This document shows positions 35,604-44,626 of a stretch of DNA of 64,000 nt, piece by piece. This DNA is from an uncultured Dorea sp. (GTDB lineage: Bacteria > Bacillota > Clostridia > Lachnospirales > Lachnospiraceae), in assembly GCA_910578495.1 (NCBI GenBank), contig CAJTRE010000006.1, forward strand, positions 29,985 to 93,984, read 5' to 3'. The notes under the pieces were generated by a model that saw only the letters and a list, made by a program, of their open reading frames with translations, made no database searches and was not told the origin of the DNA. How positions within the stretch are numbered: position 1 is the stretch's first letter; each line of letters starts with the position of its first letter. A program made the position numbers and the translations under genes.

Positions 35604-36260
35604 TTACCTCACAAATCCTAAATGCTTCTTCGGAGACACAACGAACCACGCTTCCCCGTAGATATAACTTCTCTTGACATTTCCCACGTCTGCGTTACGG
35701 CTGTCCTCACTATTTTCTCTGTCGTCTCCAAGCACAAAATATTCATCTGACGCAAGTTTCATCTCTTCAAACACAACACCTACGTCGTCAATCTTCGTTG
35801 TCTTATAGTCTTCTTCTAATTTTTTACCATTAATATACACGCTGCTTTCAATTATCTCTACCGTTTCTCCTGGCAATCCGACAATACGTTTGATATAATA
35901 GTGCGCGTTCTCATTTCCTTTCGGCTTAAACACGATGATATCGCCGCGTTTCGGAGTTGTCGCATTGTATTTGATCCGATTTACCAAAACTACATCGCCG
36001 TTTGAAAGTACCGGTTTCATCGAATCTCCAACCGCACTCACTCCCTGCCCGAAATACCACACGAATACGAATGCCAGAAAGCAAACGGTCAAAACTCGAA
36101 ATGTCCAGCTTCCGACCAGTTTCAAATGAGCTTTGTACATATTGAATTTCTGTCTGAGTTTTTCAAGACTCATTCCTCTGAAACTAAACTTTTTCCTTCT
36201 TTTCACACGATGGTACTTATTTTTCTTTCGCCGATTGGCATATGGCCTTCTTTTTCTCAT
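35604..36260 (-). CDS. lepB: Signal peptidase I, second paralogue
   Basis: 218 residues. A highly basic cytoplasmic N-terminus of about 45 residues (many Arg-Lys runs) precedes one transmembrane helix (FRVLTVCFLAFVFVWYFG). The catalytic Ser is in VGDSMKPVLSNGD and the Lys in YYIKRIVGLPGETV; the GDDRENSEDSRN box is present. It differs from the 34142 copy mainly by the basic extension and the longer C-terminus. It follows rplS after a terminator-like hairpin. Confidence 0.92.
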   Translation of the reverse strand: MRKRRPYANRRKKNKYHRVKRRKKFSFRGMSLEKLRQKFNMYKAHLKLVGSWTFRVLTVCFLAFVFVWYFGQGVSAVGDSMKPVLSNGDVVLVNRIKYNATTPKRGDIIVFKPKGNENAHYYIKRIVGLPGETVEIIESSVYINGKKLEEDYKTTKIDDVGVVFEEMKLASDEYFVLGDDRENSEDSRNADVGNVKRSYIYGEAWFVVSPKKHLGFVR

Positions 36261-36277
36261 AAGTTCCTCTATATCAG

Positions 36278-36314
36278 AAAAAGGACAATATACACATACG
36301 TACCTGTCCTTTTT
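36278..36314 (-). terminator. Hairpin/terminator after rplS
   Basis: AAAAAGGACA (36278-36287) pairs with TGTCCTTTTT (36305-36314). On the minus strand the T-run is part of the stem. It probably reduces readthrough from the ribosomal part of the cluster into lepB-rbgA. Confidence 0.65.
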
Positions 36315-36324
36315 GCCTTGCTTG

Positions 36325-36672
36325 TTATTTTACTAATTCTTTTACTTTCGCTCTCTTACCTACGCGGTCTCTTAAGTAGAACAGTTTCGCTCTTCTTACT
36401 TTACCTCTTCTTACTACTTCAACCTTCTCTACGTTTGGAGAGTGCAGCGGCCATGTCTTCTCAACACCAACTCCGTTAGATGTCTTTCTAACTGTGAATG
36501 TTGCTCTTGTGCTTCCACCCTGCTTTTTAAGAACAGTACCTTCGAAAACCTGAACTCTTTCGCGGTTTCCCTCTTTGATCTTACCGTAAACTTTTACAGT
36601 ATCTCCTACATTGAACTCTGGAGCATTCTCTTTTAACTGAGCCGCTTCAATATTCTTGATAATATCGTTCAT
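36325..36672 (-). CDS. rplS: 50S ribosomal protein L19
   Basis: 115 residues with the L19 core VYGKIKEGNRERVQVFEGTVLKK and C-terminal RRAKLFYLRDRVGKRAKVKE. It is placed after trmD as in most bacteria, with a 94-base gap. AAGGAGGTC precedes the ATG. Confidence 0.97.
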   Translation of the reverse strand: MNDIIKNIEAAQLKENAPEFNVGDTVKVYGKIKEGNRERVQVFEGTVLKKQGGSTRATFTVRKTSNGVGVEKTWPLHSPNVEKVEVVRRGKVRRAKLFYLRDRVGKRAKVKELVK

Positions 36673-36766
36673 TTTGTGTGACCTCCTTGTTTACTTGGAT
36701 GTTCTTAATACTAATGTACCAGAGGACCATCTATTTTTCTTCACAACATGATATATATTACCACAA

Positions 36767-37504
36767 TCAGCGTTGATTTGCAAGGATTTTTTCGCAAAGT
36801 TCTTTCTCTTTCTCCGAAAGTTCCGCTTTTTCCAAAAGATCCGGACGATTTTCCGCTGTACGGATGACGGACTGTTCCCTTCTCCATTTTTCAATATTTA
36901 CATGATGTCCGGATAACAACACCGGCGGCACTTGTTTGTCATGCCATATCTCGGGTCTGGAATACTGTGGATACTCTAAGAGATTATCTTGAAAACTTTC
37001 AAATTCTGCCGACACATCATTGTGCAGCACCCCCGGCACCAGCCTTGAAACAGCATCCACCATAATCATGGCCGGAAGCTCTCCGCCTGTCAGTACATAA
37101 TCTCCAATAGACACGTAATCCGTCACAATCTCCTCTAGCACACGTTCATCAATTCCCTCATAGTGGCCGCATAAAAATACTAATTCTTCTTCTTTCGCAA
37201 ATTCTTCCGCCATCGTCTGGTTAAATGTTTTTCCCTGCGGCGACAAATAAACAACCCTCGGTCTATTTTCTATTTTCTCCGCCAACGCCTTATAACACTG
37301 ATACACCGGTTCTGCCTGCATAAGCATACCTGCGCCGCCCCCATAAGGGTAATCATCCACACTGTTATGTTTATTAAACGCATAGTCTCTGATATTTACA
37401 GCCTCAATAGATAAAAGCCCCTTATTCACAGCCCGTCCGATAATACTTGTATTCAACCCATCCATTACCATATCGGGAAATAAAGTCATAATATAAAACT
37501 GCAT
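36767..37504 (-). CDS. trmD: tRNA (guanine-37-N1)-methyltransferase TrmD
   Basis: 245 residues. The trefoil-knot SPOUT fold is evident: YPYGGGAGMLMQAEPVYQ, the SAM-binding LCGHYEGIDERV and SIGDYVLTGGELPAMIM. It methylates G37 of tRNAs read by G-starting anticodon neighbours and prevents frameshifting. It follows rimM by 21 bases. Confidence 0.96.
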   Translation of the reverse strand: MQFYIMTLFPDMVMDGLNTSIIGRAVNKGLLSIEAVNIRDYAFNKHNSVDDYPYGGGAGMLMQAEPVYQCYKALAEKIENRPRVVYLSPQGKTFNQTMAEEFAKEEELVFLCGHYEGIDERVLEEIVTDYVSIGDYVLTGGELPAMIMVDAVSRLVPGVLHNDVSAEFESFQDNLLEYPQYSRPEIWHDKQVPPVLLSGHHVNIEKWRREQSVIRTAENRPDLLEKAELSEKEKELCEKILANQR

Positions 37505-37525
37505 AAAAGATTCCTCTTTCTATTC

Positions 37526-38032
37526 TTAAATTAGTCCGTCTAACAAATGTATGGTCATCTTCCGTCCTTCAATATCCACATCAAGAATACACTCTTTGAT
37601 CGCTGGCACTAATACTTCTCCATGGACCGCACTGTCAATAATATATACATCATTCGCCCCTGTCTCAATGACATCTTTGAGTGTCCCAAATTGTTCTCCA
37701 TCTTCTGTCACTACACTCATACCGATCATATCTGCAATAAAATACTCGTCTTCCTCTAATTTTACTGCATTTTCCCTTGTGACCATAAGCGGACATCTTT
37801 TATATTTTTCAATCTCATTTATATTATCAATGCCTTTAAATTTTAAGATAACAAATTGTTTAAAAAACTTTACGCTCTGAATCTCCAAAGGCAACTGTTC
37901 TTTTCCCGTATCAAGAACTACCTGTTTCAACTTTTTAAAACGCTGTGGATCGTCCGTAGTCGGAAATACTTTCACTTCTCCACGTACTCCATGTGTCTGG
38001 GTAATTACTCCTACCTGCAACAAATCATTCAT
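37526..38032 (-). CDS. rimM: 16S rRNA processing protein RimM
   Basis: 168 residues. RimM N-domain (LLQVGVITQTHGVRGEVKVFPTTDDP) and C-terminal PRC-barrel-like domain (GTLKDVIETGANDVYII, EVLVPAIKECILDVDIEGRKM) are both visible. It helps assemble the 30S head. It stands in the conserved order rpsP-khpA-rimM-trmD-rplS. Confidence 0.95.
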   Translation of the reverse strand: MNDLLQVGVITQTHGVRGEVKVFPTTDDPQRFKKLKQVVLDTGKEQLPLEIQSVKFFKQFVILKFKGIDNINEIEKYKRCPLMVTRENAVKLEEDEYFIADMIGMSVVTEDGEQFGTLKDVIETGANDVYIIDSAVHGEVLVPAIKECILDVDIEGRKMTIHLLDGLI

Positions 38033-38078
38033 ACACTTCTCCTAATGTTTCTCCCTACTGTCTATGATAGATAAAGTT

Positions 38079-38110
38079 AAGGACAGGCTCCTTACCTGCA
38101 ACCTGTCCTT
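38079..38110 (-). other. Hairpin between khpA and rimM
   Basis: AAGGACAGG (38079-38087) pairs perfectly with CCTGTCCTT (38102-38110). No T-run follows on the minus strand, so it is more likely a processing or partial-attenuation hairpin. It shares AAGGACA/TGTCCTT with the hairpin after rplS. Confidence 0.5.
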
Positions 38111-38121
38111 CCCATACATAA

Positions 38122-38352
38122 TTAGTCTAAAATATCTACAATTACTTTCTTATCTTCCTTTGCAGCCGCTGCTTTCACAACAGAACGGATAGCTTTTGCG
38201 ATACGTCCCTGCTTTCCGATTACTTTTCCCATATCAGAATCAGCAACACGTACTTCCAAAACTGTAGCTTTCTTCTCTTCCTTTTCTGTGATAACAACAC
38301 TGTCCGGATCATCAACCAAAGCTTTTGTAATTACTTCTACTAACTCTTTCAT
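38122..38352 (-). CDS. khpA: KH domain RNA-binding protein KhpA
   Basis: 76 residues, a single KH domain with GKVIGKQGRIAKAIRSVVKAAA (GxxG loop GKQG). KhpA works with KhpB/Jag in RNA binding and cell elongation in other Firmicutes. The start at 38352 has GGAGG eight bases upstream; an ATG nine bases earlier is discarded. Confidence 0.93.
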   Translation of the reverse strand: MKELVEVITKALVDDPDSVVITEKEEKKATVLEVRVADSDMGKVIGKQGRIAKAIRSVVKAAAAKEDKKVIVDILD

Positions 38353-38375
38353 CCTACACACCTCCAGGACATGTC

Positions 38376-38621
38376 TTATTTCTCAATGCCTGCTACTTTA
38401 AAAATCTTGCTGACTGTCTCTGTTGGCTGTGCACCTGAGTTTAACCATTTTTTAGCCGCCTCTTCATCAACTGAGATAGCACTTGGCTCACGATTCGGAT
38501 CGTATGTTCCGATCTCATCGATAAATTTTCCATCTCTTGGAGATCTGGAATCTGCAACAACGATTCTATAGAAAGGAGCTTTCTTCTGTCCCATTCTTCT
38601 TAATCTGATTTTTACTGCCAT
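38376..38621 (-). CDS. rpsP: 30S ribosomal protein S16
   Basis: 81 residues starting MAVKIRLRRMGQKKAPFYRIVVAD, the conserved S16 N-terminus, with ADSRSPRDGKFIDEIGTYDP following. GGAGG is eight bases before the ATG at 38621. A small hairpin (38665-38687, ATAATGCGT and its near-complement) lies between ffh and this gene. Confidence 0.97.
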   Translation of the reverse strand: MAVKIRLRRMGQKKAPFYRIVVADSRSPRDGKFIDEIGTYDPNREPSAISVDEEAAKKWLNSGAQPTETVSKIFKVAGIEK

Positions 38622-38691
38622 TTGTTTCACCTCCACTAAAATTTCTTTCCTATAGTTTATATATAATGCGTGATTTACGCGTTATACCATG

Positions 38692-40047
38692 TTAGAACGG
38701 CAGACGGAATTTATTTCTCTTACCGCCTTTCCCTATCATCTTCATCATCTTTTTCATCTCGTTGAACTGTTTAATCATACGGTTAACTTCACTGATGTCA
38801 ACACCTGCTCCTCTTGCAATTCGATGTTTTCTGGATGGGTTCAGAAGATCCGGATCTCTTCTTTCTGCCGGAGTCATGGAATAGATCATTGCTTCCATTC
38901 TTCCCATCTTCTTCTCGGCTTCGGCGGCCTGTTCTTCGTCAAGACCTTTCATTTTACCCATACCGCCCATGCCGCCAAGTCCGGGCAGCATGCTCATAAT
39001 ACTGCTAAGCCCGCCCATATTTTTCATCTGTTTTACACTTTCCAGATAATCGTCAAAATCAAACTGGGCTTTCTTAAGCTTCTGCGTCATTTGCTTTGCT
39101 TTTTCTTCATCAATCTCAGCTTCTGCTTTCTCAATGAGCGTCAGCACATCTCCCATACCCAGAATACGAGACGCCATACGGTCTGGATAAAACTGTTCCA
39201 AATCTGAAAGTTTTTCACCCATACCAACGTACAAAATCGGCTTTCCGGTTACTGCTTTTACAGACAACGCCGCACCGCCTCTTGTATCACCGTCAAGCTT
39301 TGTGACAATGACGCCGTCGACACCGACTTTCTCATTAAAGTCTTTCGCAACATTTACTGCATCCTGTCCGGTCATGGCATCAATCACGAGGATGGTCTGA
39401 TGTACATCTACCGTCTCCTTGATTTCCTGCAATTCCGCCATCATATCCTCATCAATATGAAGCCGGCCGGCTGTATCTAAGATCACCAGATTATTTCCAT
39501 TCTTCTGTGCGTGTTCTAACGCAGCTTTTGCTATGTTCGCCGGCTTATGAGTGTCTCCCATGGCAAACACTTCTACACCCTGTTTTTCCCCGTTGACCTG
39601 AAGCTGTTTAATCGCCGCAGGACGGTAAACATCACAGGCAGCAAGCAATGGTTTCTTGCCTTTTAATTTATACTTTCCCGCAAGTTTCGCGGTGGTAGTT
39701 GTCTTACCTGCACCTTGAAGACCTGCCATCATAATTACTGTAACAGCGCTTCCCGGCTGAAACTTAATCTCTGTCGTCTCAGAGCCCATAAGCTTTACCA
39801 GCTCTTCATTCACAATCTTAATGACCATCTGTCCCGGATTGAGCCCATTCATCACATCCTGACCAATAGCTCTTTCCTGTACATTTTTAATGAAGTCTTT
39901 TACAACCTTAAAGTTGACATCCGCCGCAAGAAGAGCTCTTTTAATCTCTTTTAGCGCTTCCTTTACATCATCTTCTGTCAGACGTCCCTTGCTTCTAAGG
40001 TTTTTAAACACGTTTTGAAGTTTTTCTGTCAAACTGTCAAATGCCAT
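38692..40047 (-). CDS. ffh: Signal recognition particle protein Ffh
   Basis: 451 residues. The N domain, the G domain with P-loop GLQGAGKTTTTAKLA, DTAGRLHIDE and TKLDGDTRGGAAL, and the Met-rich M domain (MSMLPGLGGMGGMGKMKG and following) are all present. It binds signal sequences and 4.5S RNA and targets membrane proteins. It starts one base after ylxM ends. Confidence 0.97.
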   Translation of the reverse strand: MAFDSLTEKLQNVFKNLRSKGRLTEDDVKEALKEIKRALLAADVNFKVVKDFIKNVQERAIGQDVMNGLNPGQMVIKIVNEELVKLMGSETTEIKFQPGSAVTVIMMAGLQGAGKTTTTAKLAGKYKLKGKKPLLAACDVYRPAAIKQLQVNGEKQGVEVFAMGDTHKPANIAKAALEHAQKNGNNLVILDTAGRLHIDEDMMAELQEIKETVDVHQTILVIDAMTGQDAVNVAKDFNEKVGVDGVIVTKLDGDTRGGAALSVKAVTGKPILYVGMGEKLSDLEQFYPDRMASRILGMGDVLTLIEKAEAEIDEEKAKQMTQKLKKAQFDFDDYLESVKQMKNMGGLSSIMSMLPGLGGMGGMGKMKGLDEEQAAEAEKKMGRMEAMIYSMTPAERRDPDLLNPSRKHRIARGAGVDISEVNRMIKQFNEMKKMMKMIGKGGKRNKFRLPF

Positions 40048-40048
40048 T

Positions 40049-40399
40049 CTATAACTCCTCTATGATCCGGTCTGATATACTCCGAATCTTCTCTATCATC
40101 TCATTCACAGGCTGTTTCTCACTGTCATACTCTTCCAACCTCTCATGAATCTGTTGTATCTCTTCTTTGATTTTAAGAAATTTCTCTACCAGGTGCAGCT
40201 TAGCTTCATACCCCTCCAGTGACTTCTGACATCTCTTTACCAAGTCATGTACACCTTGTCTGCTGATTCCGGCATCCTGTGCAATCTCACTTAAAGATAA
40301 ATCTTCCAGAACAAACTGTTCATAAATCTCTTTCTGGTGATCGTTCAGAAGTTCTCCGTAAAAATCATACAACAGCGCCTGCTTTAATATTTCATCCAT
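40049..40399 (-). CDS. ylxM: YlxM family helix-turn-helix protein
   Basis: 116 residues. A sigma-region-4-like helix-turn-helix (SLSEIAQDAGISRQGVHDLVKRCQK) is followed by a long charged coiled-coil helix. It is always found before ffh in Firmicutes and is thought to bind SRP components. The start at 40399 has AAGGTG upstream. Its promoter (40416-40444) heads the ffh-pgeF cluster. Confidence 0.93.
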   Translation of the reverse strand: MDEILKQALLYDFYGELLNDHQKEIYEQFVLEDLSLSEIAQDAGISRQGVHDLVKRCQKSLEGYEAKLHLVEKFLKIKEEIQQIHERLEEYDSEKQPVNEMIEKIRSISDRIIEEL

Positions 40400-40415
40400 G
40401 TTTATCACCTTAGTT

Positions 40416-40444
40416 ATCTTAACTGTTCTCCTTCCAAATGTCAA
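40416..40444 (-). promoter_or_regulatory. Sigma-A promoter of the ylxM-ffh cluster
   Basis: A perfect TTGACA (40439-40444) and TAAGAT (40416-40421) are 17 bases apart on the minus strand. The -35 box is part of a TGTCAAG/CTTGACA dyad (40439-40460). Confidence 0.75.
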
Positions 40445-40473
40445 GTATTTTTTCTTGACAGTTACTTTTTTGC

Positions 40474-40648
40474 GTAACTATTCAGCCCTGCGCTGATATA
40501 GCAAGCAGGATGTGCAAGCTTGCTTGTAACAGACTGTATGATATAATCAGCATATGGCGTTTAGCCATAAACGAGAGTTTTAGCTGCGTAAGCAGCGTAA
40601 AAGACTGTATAACAGTCGAAACTCGAGTTGTTATGGCTGAATAGTTAC
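40474..40648. repeat. Palindromic repeat, copy C (175 bp, multi-hairpin)
   Basis: The ends GTAACTATTCAGCC (40474-40487) and GGCTGAATAGTTAC (40635-40648) are perfect 14-base inverted repeats. The interior can fold on either strand into several small hairpins: ATGGC/GCCAT, GCTGC/GCAGC, GACTG/CAGTC, AGCAAG/CTTGCT, with an enclosing CGAG/CTCG arm. It begins four bases after the TAA stop of the S8 peptidase 3' fragment. It contains no reading frame. Confidence 0.8.
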
Positions 40649-40652
40649 TTTT

Positions 40653-41435
40653 TTACTCCAACAGCGCACATACTCGAAGCGCTCCCCAGCCATTCATACG
40701 TCCATCCATGATTTTCCTGCTGCTCTGTCTTAGTTTCAATTTCAAATGTAGATTACTCATATCAGGATACTTAGACAACAAAAGCGCCGCCGCTCCGGAT
40801 ACTACAGGTGTTGCCATGGAAGTACCGCTCTTAATCGTATATGGTTTCCCCTGTGCAAACATATGATTGCAGGAAATAATCTGATAGCCGGGCGCCAGTA
40901 TTTCCGGCTTTACTACACAAGCATCTGTAGGCCCCTCCCCCGAGCAGCAAAATCCTTTTCCACCATCTGAAAATGCTCCTACCGTAATAACTTTTCTGCT
41001 TGTTCCCGGAATCGCAATCGTTCCTTTCCCCGGGCCATAATTCCCGGCGGACACAACGATTACAAGACCTGCGTCCCATAAATCTTCCACACCTTTTATA
41101 ATCTGCCGCTCCTTTTCAAGATTAATGCCCTCTTTTGCACCTACAGATATATTGACAATCCTTATTCCGTACTTCCTCCAGTTTCTTTTCAACCAATCCA
41201 CCGCTTCCGAAATCTGTTCTACACTTCCTTCCCCTTTAGCGTCTAACATTTTTACAATAATAAGCTCTGCCCCCGGCGCCATTCCAGTCAGTATCCCTCC
41301 AGACATCCGTCCATCCCCCGCAAGAATTCCAGCCACATGGGTTCCATGTCCACTGTCATCATACACAGCATTTTTTCCATTGATGCAATCTTTAAATGCT
41401 CGTATCCGCCCTTGAAAATCCGGGTGGAGGGCCGC
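40653..41435 (-). pseudogene. S8 (subtilisin-like) peptidase, 3' fragment split by mobile element
   Basis: The fragment starts ALHPDFQGRIRAF and holds the catalytic His (DDSGHGTHVAGIL) and the catalytic Ser (KSGTSMATPVVSG), with the oxyanion Asn in VVSAGNYGPG. The strand carrying the catalytic Asp (VLDTG) is missing and lies at 50412-50510, beyond the 9-kb element. The reading frame stays open about 87 bases into the element, but those residues (ending CLTQEG) do not belong to the family. Joined with the 5' piece the gene would encode about 293 residues without a signal peptide, an intracellular-type subtilase. As it stands it cannot make an active protease unless the element excises. Confidence 0.92.
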
Positions 41436-41595
41436 CCCCTCTTGTGTCAAGCAGGTGCAGGGAAATGTTACAATATTTATTATTGAATTCATGAAGATTG
41501 CCGCCTCTAAATGTGGACTCATATATAGTGTGAATCAAATTATTGTTATAAAATAAAATGTATTCCGTAAAACAAATGCAAACATTTCTATAAAC

Positions 41596-42840
41596 CTATC
41601 CCCGCATCTTACAATGTGATCTCACCGCCAGCCCCAAGAACAGCGGAATTTGAATCAACGCAAAGAATATCATTGCATAAGGTGTCCATACTGACACATT
41701 GCCCAAGTGTAAAAACTTAAAATCAATCAACGAGAACAAGAAACTGTTCTGCAATCCGATTCCACCTCCCGGAAGCAGGCACTGCAGCCATAAACCAAGC
41801 TTCTGCGGTGCTGCCGATATCACAAGCATGGGCAAGAAACAAAAGAATAATGCCAGCGCCAGTGAAGATACGGTGCTTCCCATTTTCGTAGACAAATACA
41901 ATGCACAGCTTACCATCGCAAGGAACATCAAAAATCCGGCTCCTGTATTCAGCAACTGTACCTCACCTATATTTAAATTCGGCAGACTGGAGATGGAATA
42001 AAGAAACTGTAAGGATGTCTTCGTACTCTCCCATCCAAACAGGCTATTTGTAATCACAATCCATATCACCTGACAAATCAAAAATGTTCCTCCGCAAATC
42101 AACAATGCAGAAATGATTTTGGCAGCCGCAAGTTTTCCTCGTCCATGTTTTGTACATCGAAGGATATCATCCGCTCCTGTCTGATAATCCGATGTAAATA
42201 TAGGCGCAGCAATCACTACACACAAAATCAAAATGATATAAATCAAAAGAACCTGATAATCCATTGAGTTAGAAGAAATACCAGAATAATACTGAAAGGG
42301 TTTCTCCACATTGGAATACATTTTCATCGCCGCTTCTTGGGCTGACATGTAATCTTGCTGTTCCATCTTCATTAACGATTCTGTTCTCTCCATAACCTTA
42401 TCATACAACCGTTCCGTTTCGCTCAAGTCCATTTCCGAAATAGGCGGACTCATCCCTGTCTCTGTATCCGAATACATTTCTCGAATACGATCAATATAAT
42501 CCCAATAAGGAAGTAATCCTTCCAAATTCGCCTCGTCTGGCAAATCATACATATCTTCCGCTCCATATTGAGCCAGACATTCTTGAAAAGTCTTCATCAC
42601 AGTTTCTACCTTTTCCGGTGTCACATCCCCAGCCATATCTGTTCGTATTTCACGCAGATAATTTACAGCTTCCACGCCTTTTAACTGAATCTCTTCTCCC
42701 TGCTCTCCAGTATAAGTAACCGACTCAAAAGTAACAGGAACATATGCCAGCAAAACAGATAAGGCAAATGCAGCTGTCAGTAAAATCCAAGTCAGTTTCG
42801 TTGTCAGTACACGTTTAATTTCCAATTCCAAAATTCTCAT
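41596..42840 (-). CDS. ABC-2 type permease (element cargo)
   Basis: 414 residues. The N-terminal helix (LTWILLTAAFALSVLLAYV) is followed by a large outside loop of about 170 residues, then five or six helices from residue 200 on, including DYQTGADDILRCTKHGRGKLAAAKI, the typical ABC-2 cytoplasmic segment. It forms the membrane part of an exporter with the ATPase upstream, whose stop it overlaps (ATGA). The start at 42840 has GGAGG seven bases upstream. By position it matches YxlG of the sigY operon in Bacillus; the substrate is unknown. Confidence 0.8.
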   Translation of the reverse strand: MRILELEIKRVLTTKLTWILLTAAFALSVLLAYVPVTFESVTYTGEQGEEIQLKGVEAVNYLREIRTDMAGDVTPEKVETVMKTFQECLAQYGAEDMYDLPDEANLEGLLPYWDYIDRIREMYSDTETGMSPPISEMDLSETERLYDKVMERTESLMKMEQQDYMSAQEAAMKMYSNVEKPFQYYSGISSNSMDYQVLLIYIILILCVVIAAPIFTSDYQTGADDILRCTKHGRGKLAAAKIISALLICGGTFLICQVIWIVITNSLFGWESTKTSLQFLYSISSLPNLNIGEVQLLNTGAGFLMFLAMVSCALYLSTKMGSTVSSLALALFFCFLPMLVISAAPQKLGLWLQCLLPGGGIGLQNSFLFSLIDFKFLHLGNVSVWTPYAMIFFALIQIPLFLGLAVRSHCKMRG

Positions 42841-43724
42841 CGCACATCCTCCTCCCTGTTTTCCTGTGGAAACAGCCACAGATACAAGTCTTCCAGCTTT
42901 GATTCTTCCTGCTTTGATTCAGGAATAATTGGTTTTTCTGCCAGATATCGCAGCGAAGTCATGCCATATTCTTCATTTCTCATATTAACAATTCGCATCT
43001 TCTGCTCATAAGAAAATGCATCCTGAGTCGGAACCACAGCGCTCCAAACCTTACCATTTACAAGTCGGATCAGTTCTTCTGTAGTACCTGTTTCGATGAT
43101 TTTTCCATCTTTCATAACCGCATTTTCATTGGCAATATACTCTACATCCGATACGATATGTGTAGAAATTAGTACAATTCGGTCTTGAGCAAACCCGGAT
43201 AAAAGATTGCGGAGACGGATTCGCTCTCCTGGATCTAACCCACTGGTCGGCTCATCCAGAATCAATACTTTCGGGTCATTTAACAATGCCTGTGCAATAC
43301 CGACTCTTCGCTTCATTCCGCCGGACAATTTGTTGATTTTTTTGTTTTCTACATCACTTAATGTCAAATGCTCCAGCAGCTCTCTTATTTTCTGTCTGCT
43401 CTCTCTTTTTGACATACCCTTTAATACCGCCACGTATTCCAGATAAGATTTCACTGTAAACTCGGGATAAAATCCAAACTCCTGCGGAAGGTATCCGAAA
43501 ATTTCTCTGTATTTTTCTTTTAAAATCTGGATCGGCAGTCCATCATATAAAATGTCTCCAGATGTCGGTTTGACAATTCCGGCTATCATCCGCATCAAAG
43601 ATGTTTTTCCTGCACCGTTAGCTCCCAGCAGTCCCCATACGCCCGGAGTCAAGGTCAGTGAAACATTATCTACGGCTTTTTTATCTTTATAATGCTTTGA
43701 AATTTGTCTGATTTCTAATTCCAT
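42837..43724 (-). CDS. ABC transporter ATPase (element cargo)
   Basis: 295 residues. Walker A GANGAGKTSLM, Q-loop YLPQEFGFYPEF, signature LSGGMKRRVGIAQALL, Walker B VLILDEPTSGLD and the switch His (ISTHIVSD) are all present. The family is the CcmA/YxlF-like ABC-2 exporter ATPases that often mediate resistance to peptide antibiotics. The start at 43724 follows AGGAG. It is the third gene of the sigma-factor operon. Confidence 0.88.
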   Translation of the reverse strand: MELEIRQISKHYKDKKAVDNVSLTLTPGVWGLLGANGAGKTSLMRMIAGIVKPTSGDILYDGLPIQILKEKYREIFGYLPQEFGFYPEFTVKSYLEYVAVLKGMSKRESRQKIRELLEHLTLSDVENKKINKLSGGMKRRVGIAQALLNDPKVLILDEPTSGLDPGERIRLRNLLSGFAQDRIVLISTHIVSDVEYIANENAVMKDGKIIETGTTEELIRLVNGKVWSAVVPTQDAFSYEQKMRIVNMRNEEYGMTSLRYLAEKPIIPESKQEESKLEDLYLWLFPQENREEDVR

Positions 43725-43816
43725 ATTTTTCTCCTGTTCTGTTTTACACATATTCTTTTTACGAATCCCATTCCCCTTTGAGAATCATTTCCTTATAAAT
43801 TCTTCATTCAAAAAAA

Positions 43817-44626
43817 TTACCCATATACACTCTGCTCTGTTTCATGCGTCAGTCCAACACATTGATAAATTCCAACTACAGCGAGCACTAGAATACTCCC
43901 CACCGTAACAAATGTAAAATCCATTTCATAATACGCAGGGTAGAAAAACGCAACGCCTCCAAGTATTGCTGTCATACCAAGACACATGCCGTATGCCCAC
44001 TTTTGAAAATGTACGAAAGCCACTTTTCGCAATAAATACAAGCCACCGTCAAAAGCCAGAAGAAACGGCAGGCACAGACAAAATGCCGCCTGTAATACCG
44101 ACAATGGAGAAACACTTGAAACCCACCAGATAACCCCGATCAACATAAGTAAATCTCCCGTTCCAATCACTAAAATTCTTGCCAGCATAAGCTTCCAGAC
44201 AGAACATTTCGCCGCAGCTTCTATTTCCAGCATCTGATACCGCTTTGTACGATACAAACTCGGAATTGCCGCCGAAAACATAAATATCCCAAGTAAGCTC
44301 ACTATGAATGCAAATCGTCTTGGTGTAAAATATTGGATTTCCACACCCATCAAAAAATACATAAGGAGATAAGCGCCAAGGACGACTCCGGCTTGAAAAA
44401 TCCACATCCGGATCCCTGCAGCCCGCAGTAATTCAATCAGGAATGTACCAAATCCATTTTCTTTTCTTTTTTCTCTCTCACGTATTTCCAACTCCGCCAT
44501 AAGAATGGTTTTCTGCATTGCTTTTTTTGTATTCTCTGACAATTCTGTTCCCTCTTCTGAAAGAATGCCTCTTTCTTTTCTGTCTTCCTGAAAATATGTG
44601 CGAAGCATCTTTTCTGTCTCTCTCAT
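43817..44626 (-). CDS. Membrane protein, possible anti-sigma factor (element cargo)
   Basis: 269 residues, not a recognised family. The first 60 residues are charged, helical and soluble (MRETEKMLRTYF, then many Glu/Lys). About six transmembrane helices follow, from residue 70 on. It overlaps the sigma factor gene by four bases, the usual arrangement for an anti-sigma factor. In the comparable sigY operon yxlC and its neighbours occupy this position. The anti-sigma role is inference from context; it might instead be a transporter accessory subunit. Confidence 0.6.
   Translation of the reverse strand: MRETEKMLRTYFQEDRKERGILSEEGTELSENTKKAMQKTILMAELEIREREKRKENGFGTFLIELLRAAGIRMWIFQAGVVLGAYLLMYFLMGVEIQYFTPRRFAFIVSLLGIFMFSAAIPSLYRTKRYQMLEIEAAAKCSVWKLMLARILVIGTGDLLMLIGVIWWVSSVSPLSVLQAAFCLCLPFLLAFDGGLYLLRKVAFVHFQKWAYGMCLGMTAILGGVAFFYPAYYEMDFTFVTVGSILVLAVVGIYQCVGLTHETEQSVYG

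Noticed and set aside
41436..41522. The open frame before the S8 3' fragment read as a genuine N-terminus
   Set aside because: Those residues come from the element end, show no subtilase similarity, and the real N-terminus is found at 50412-50510.
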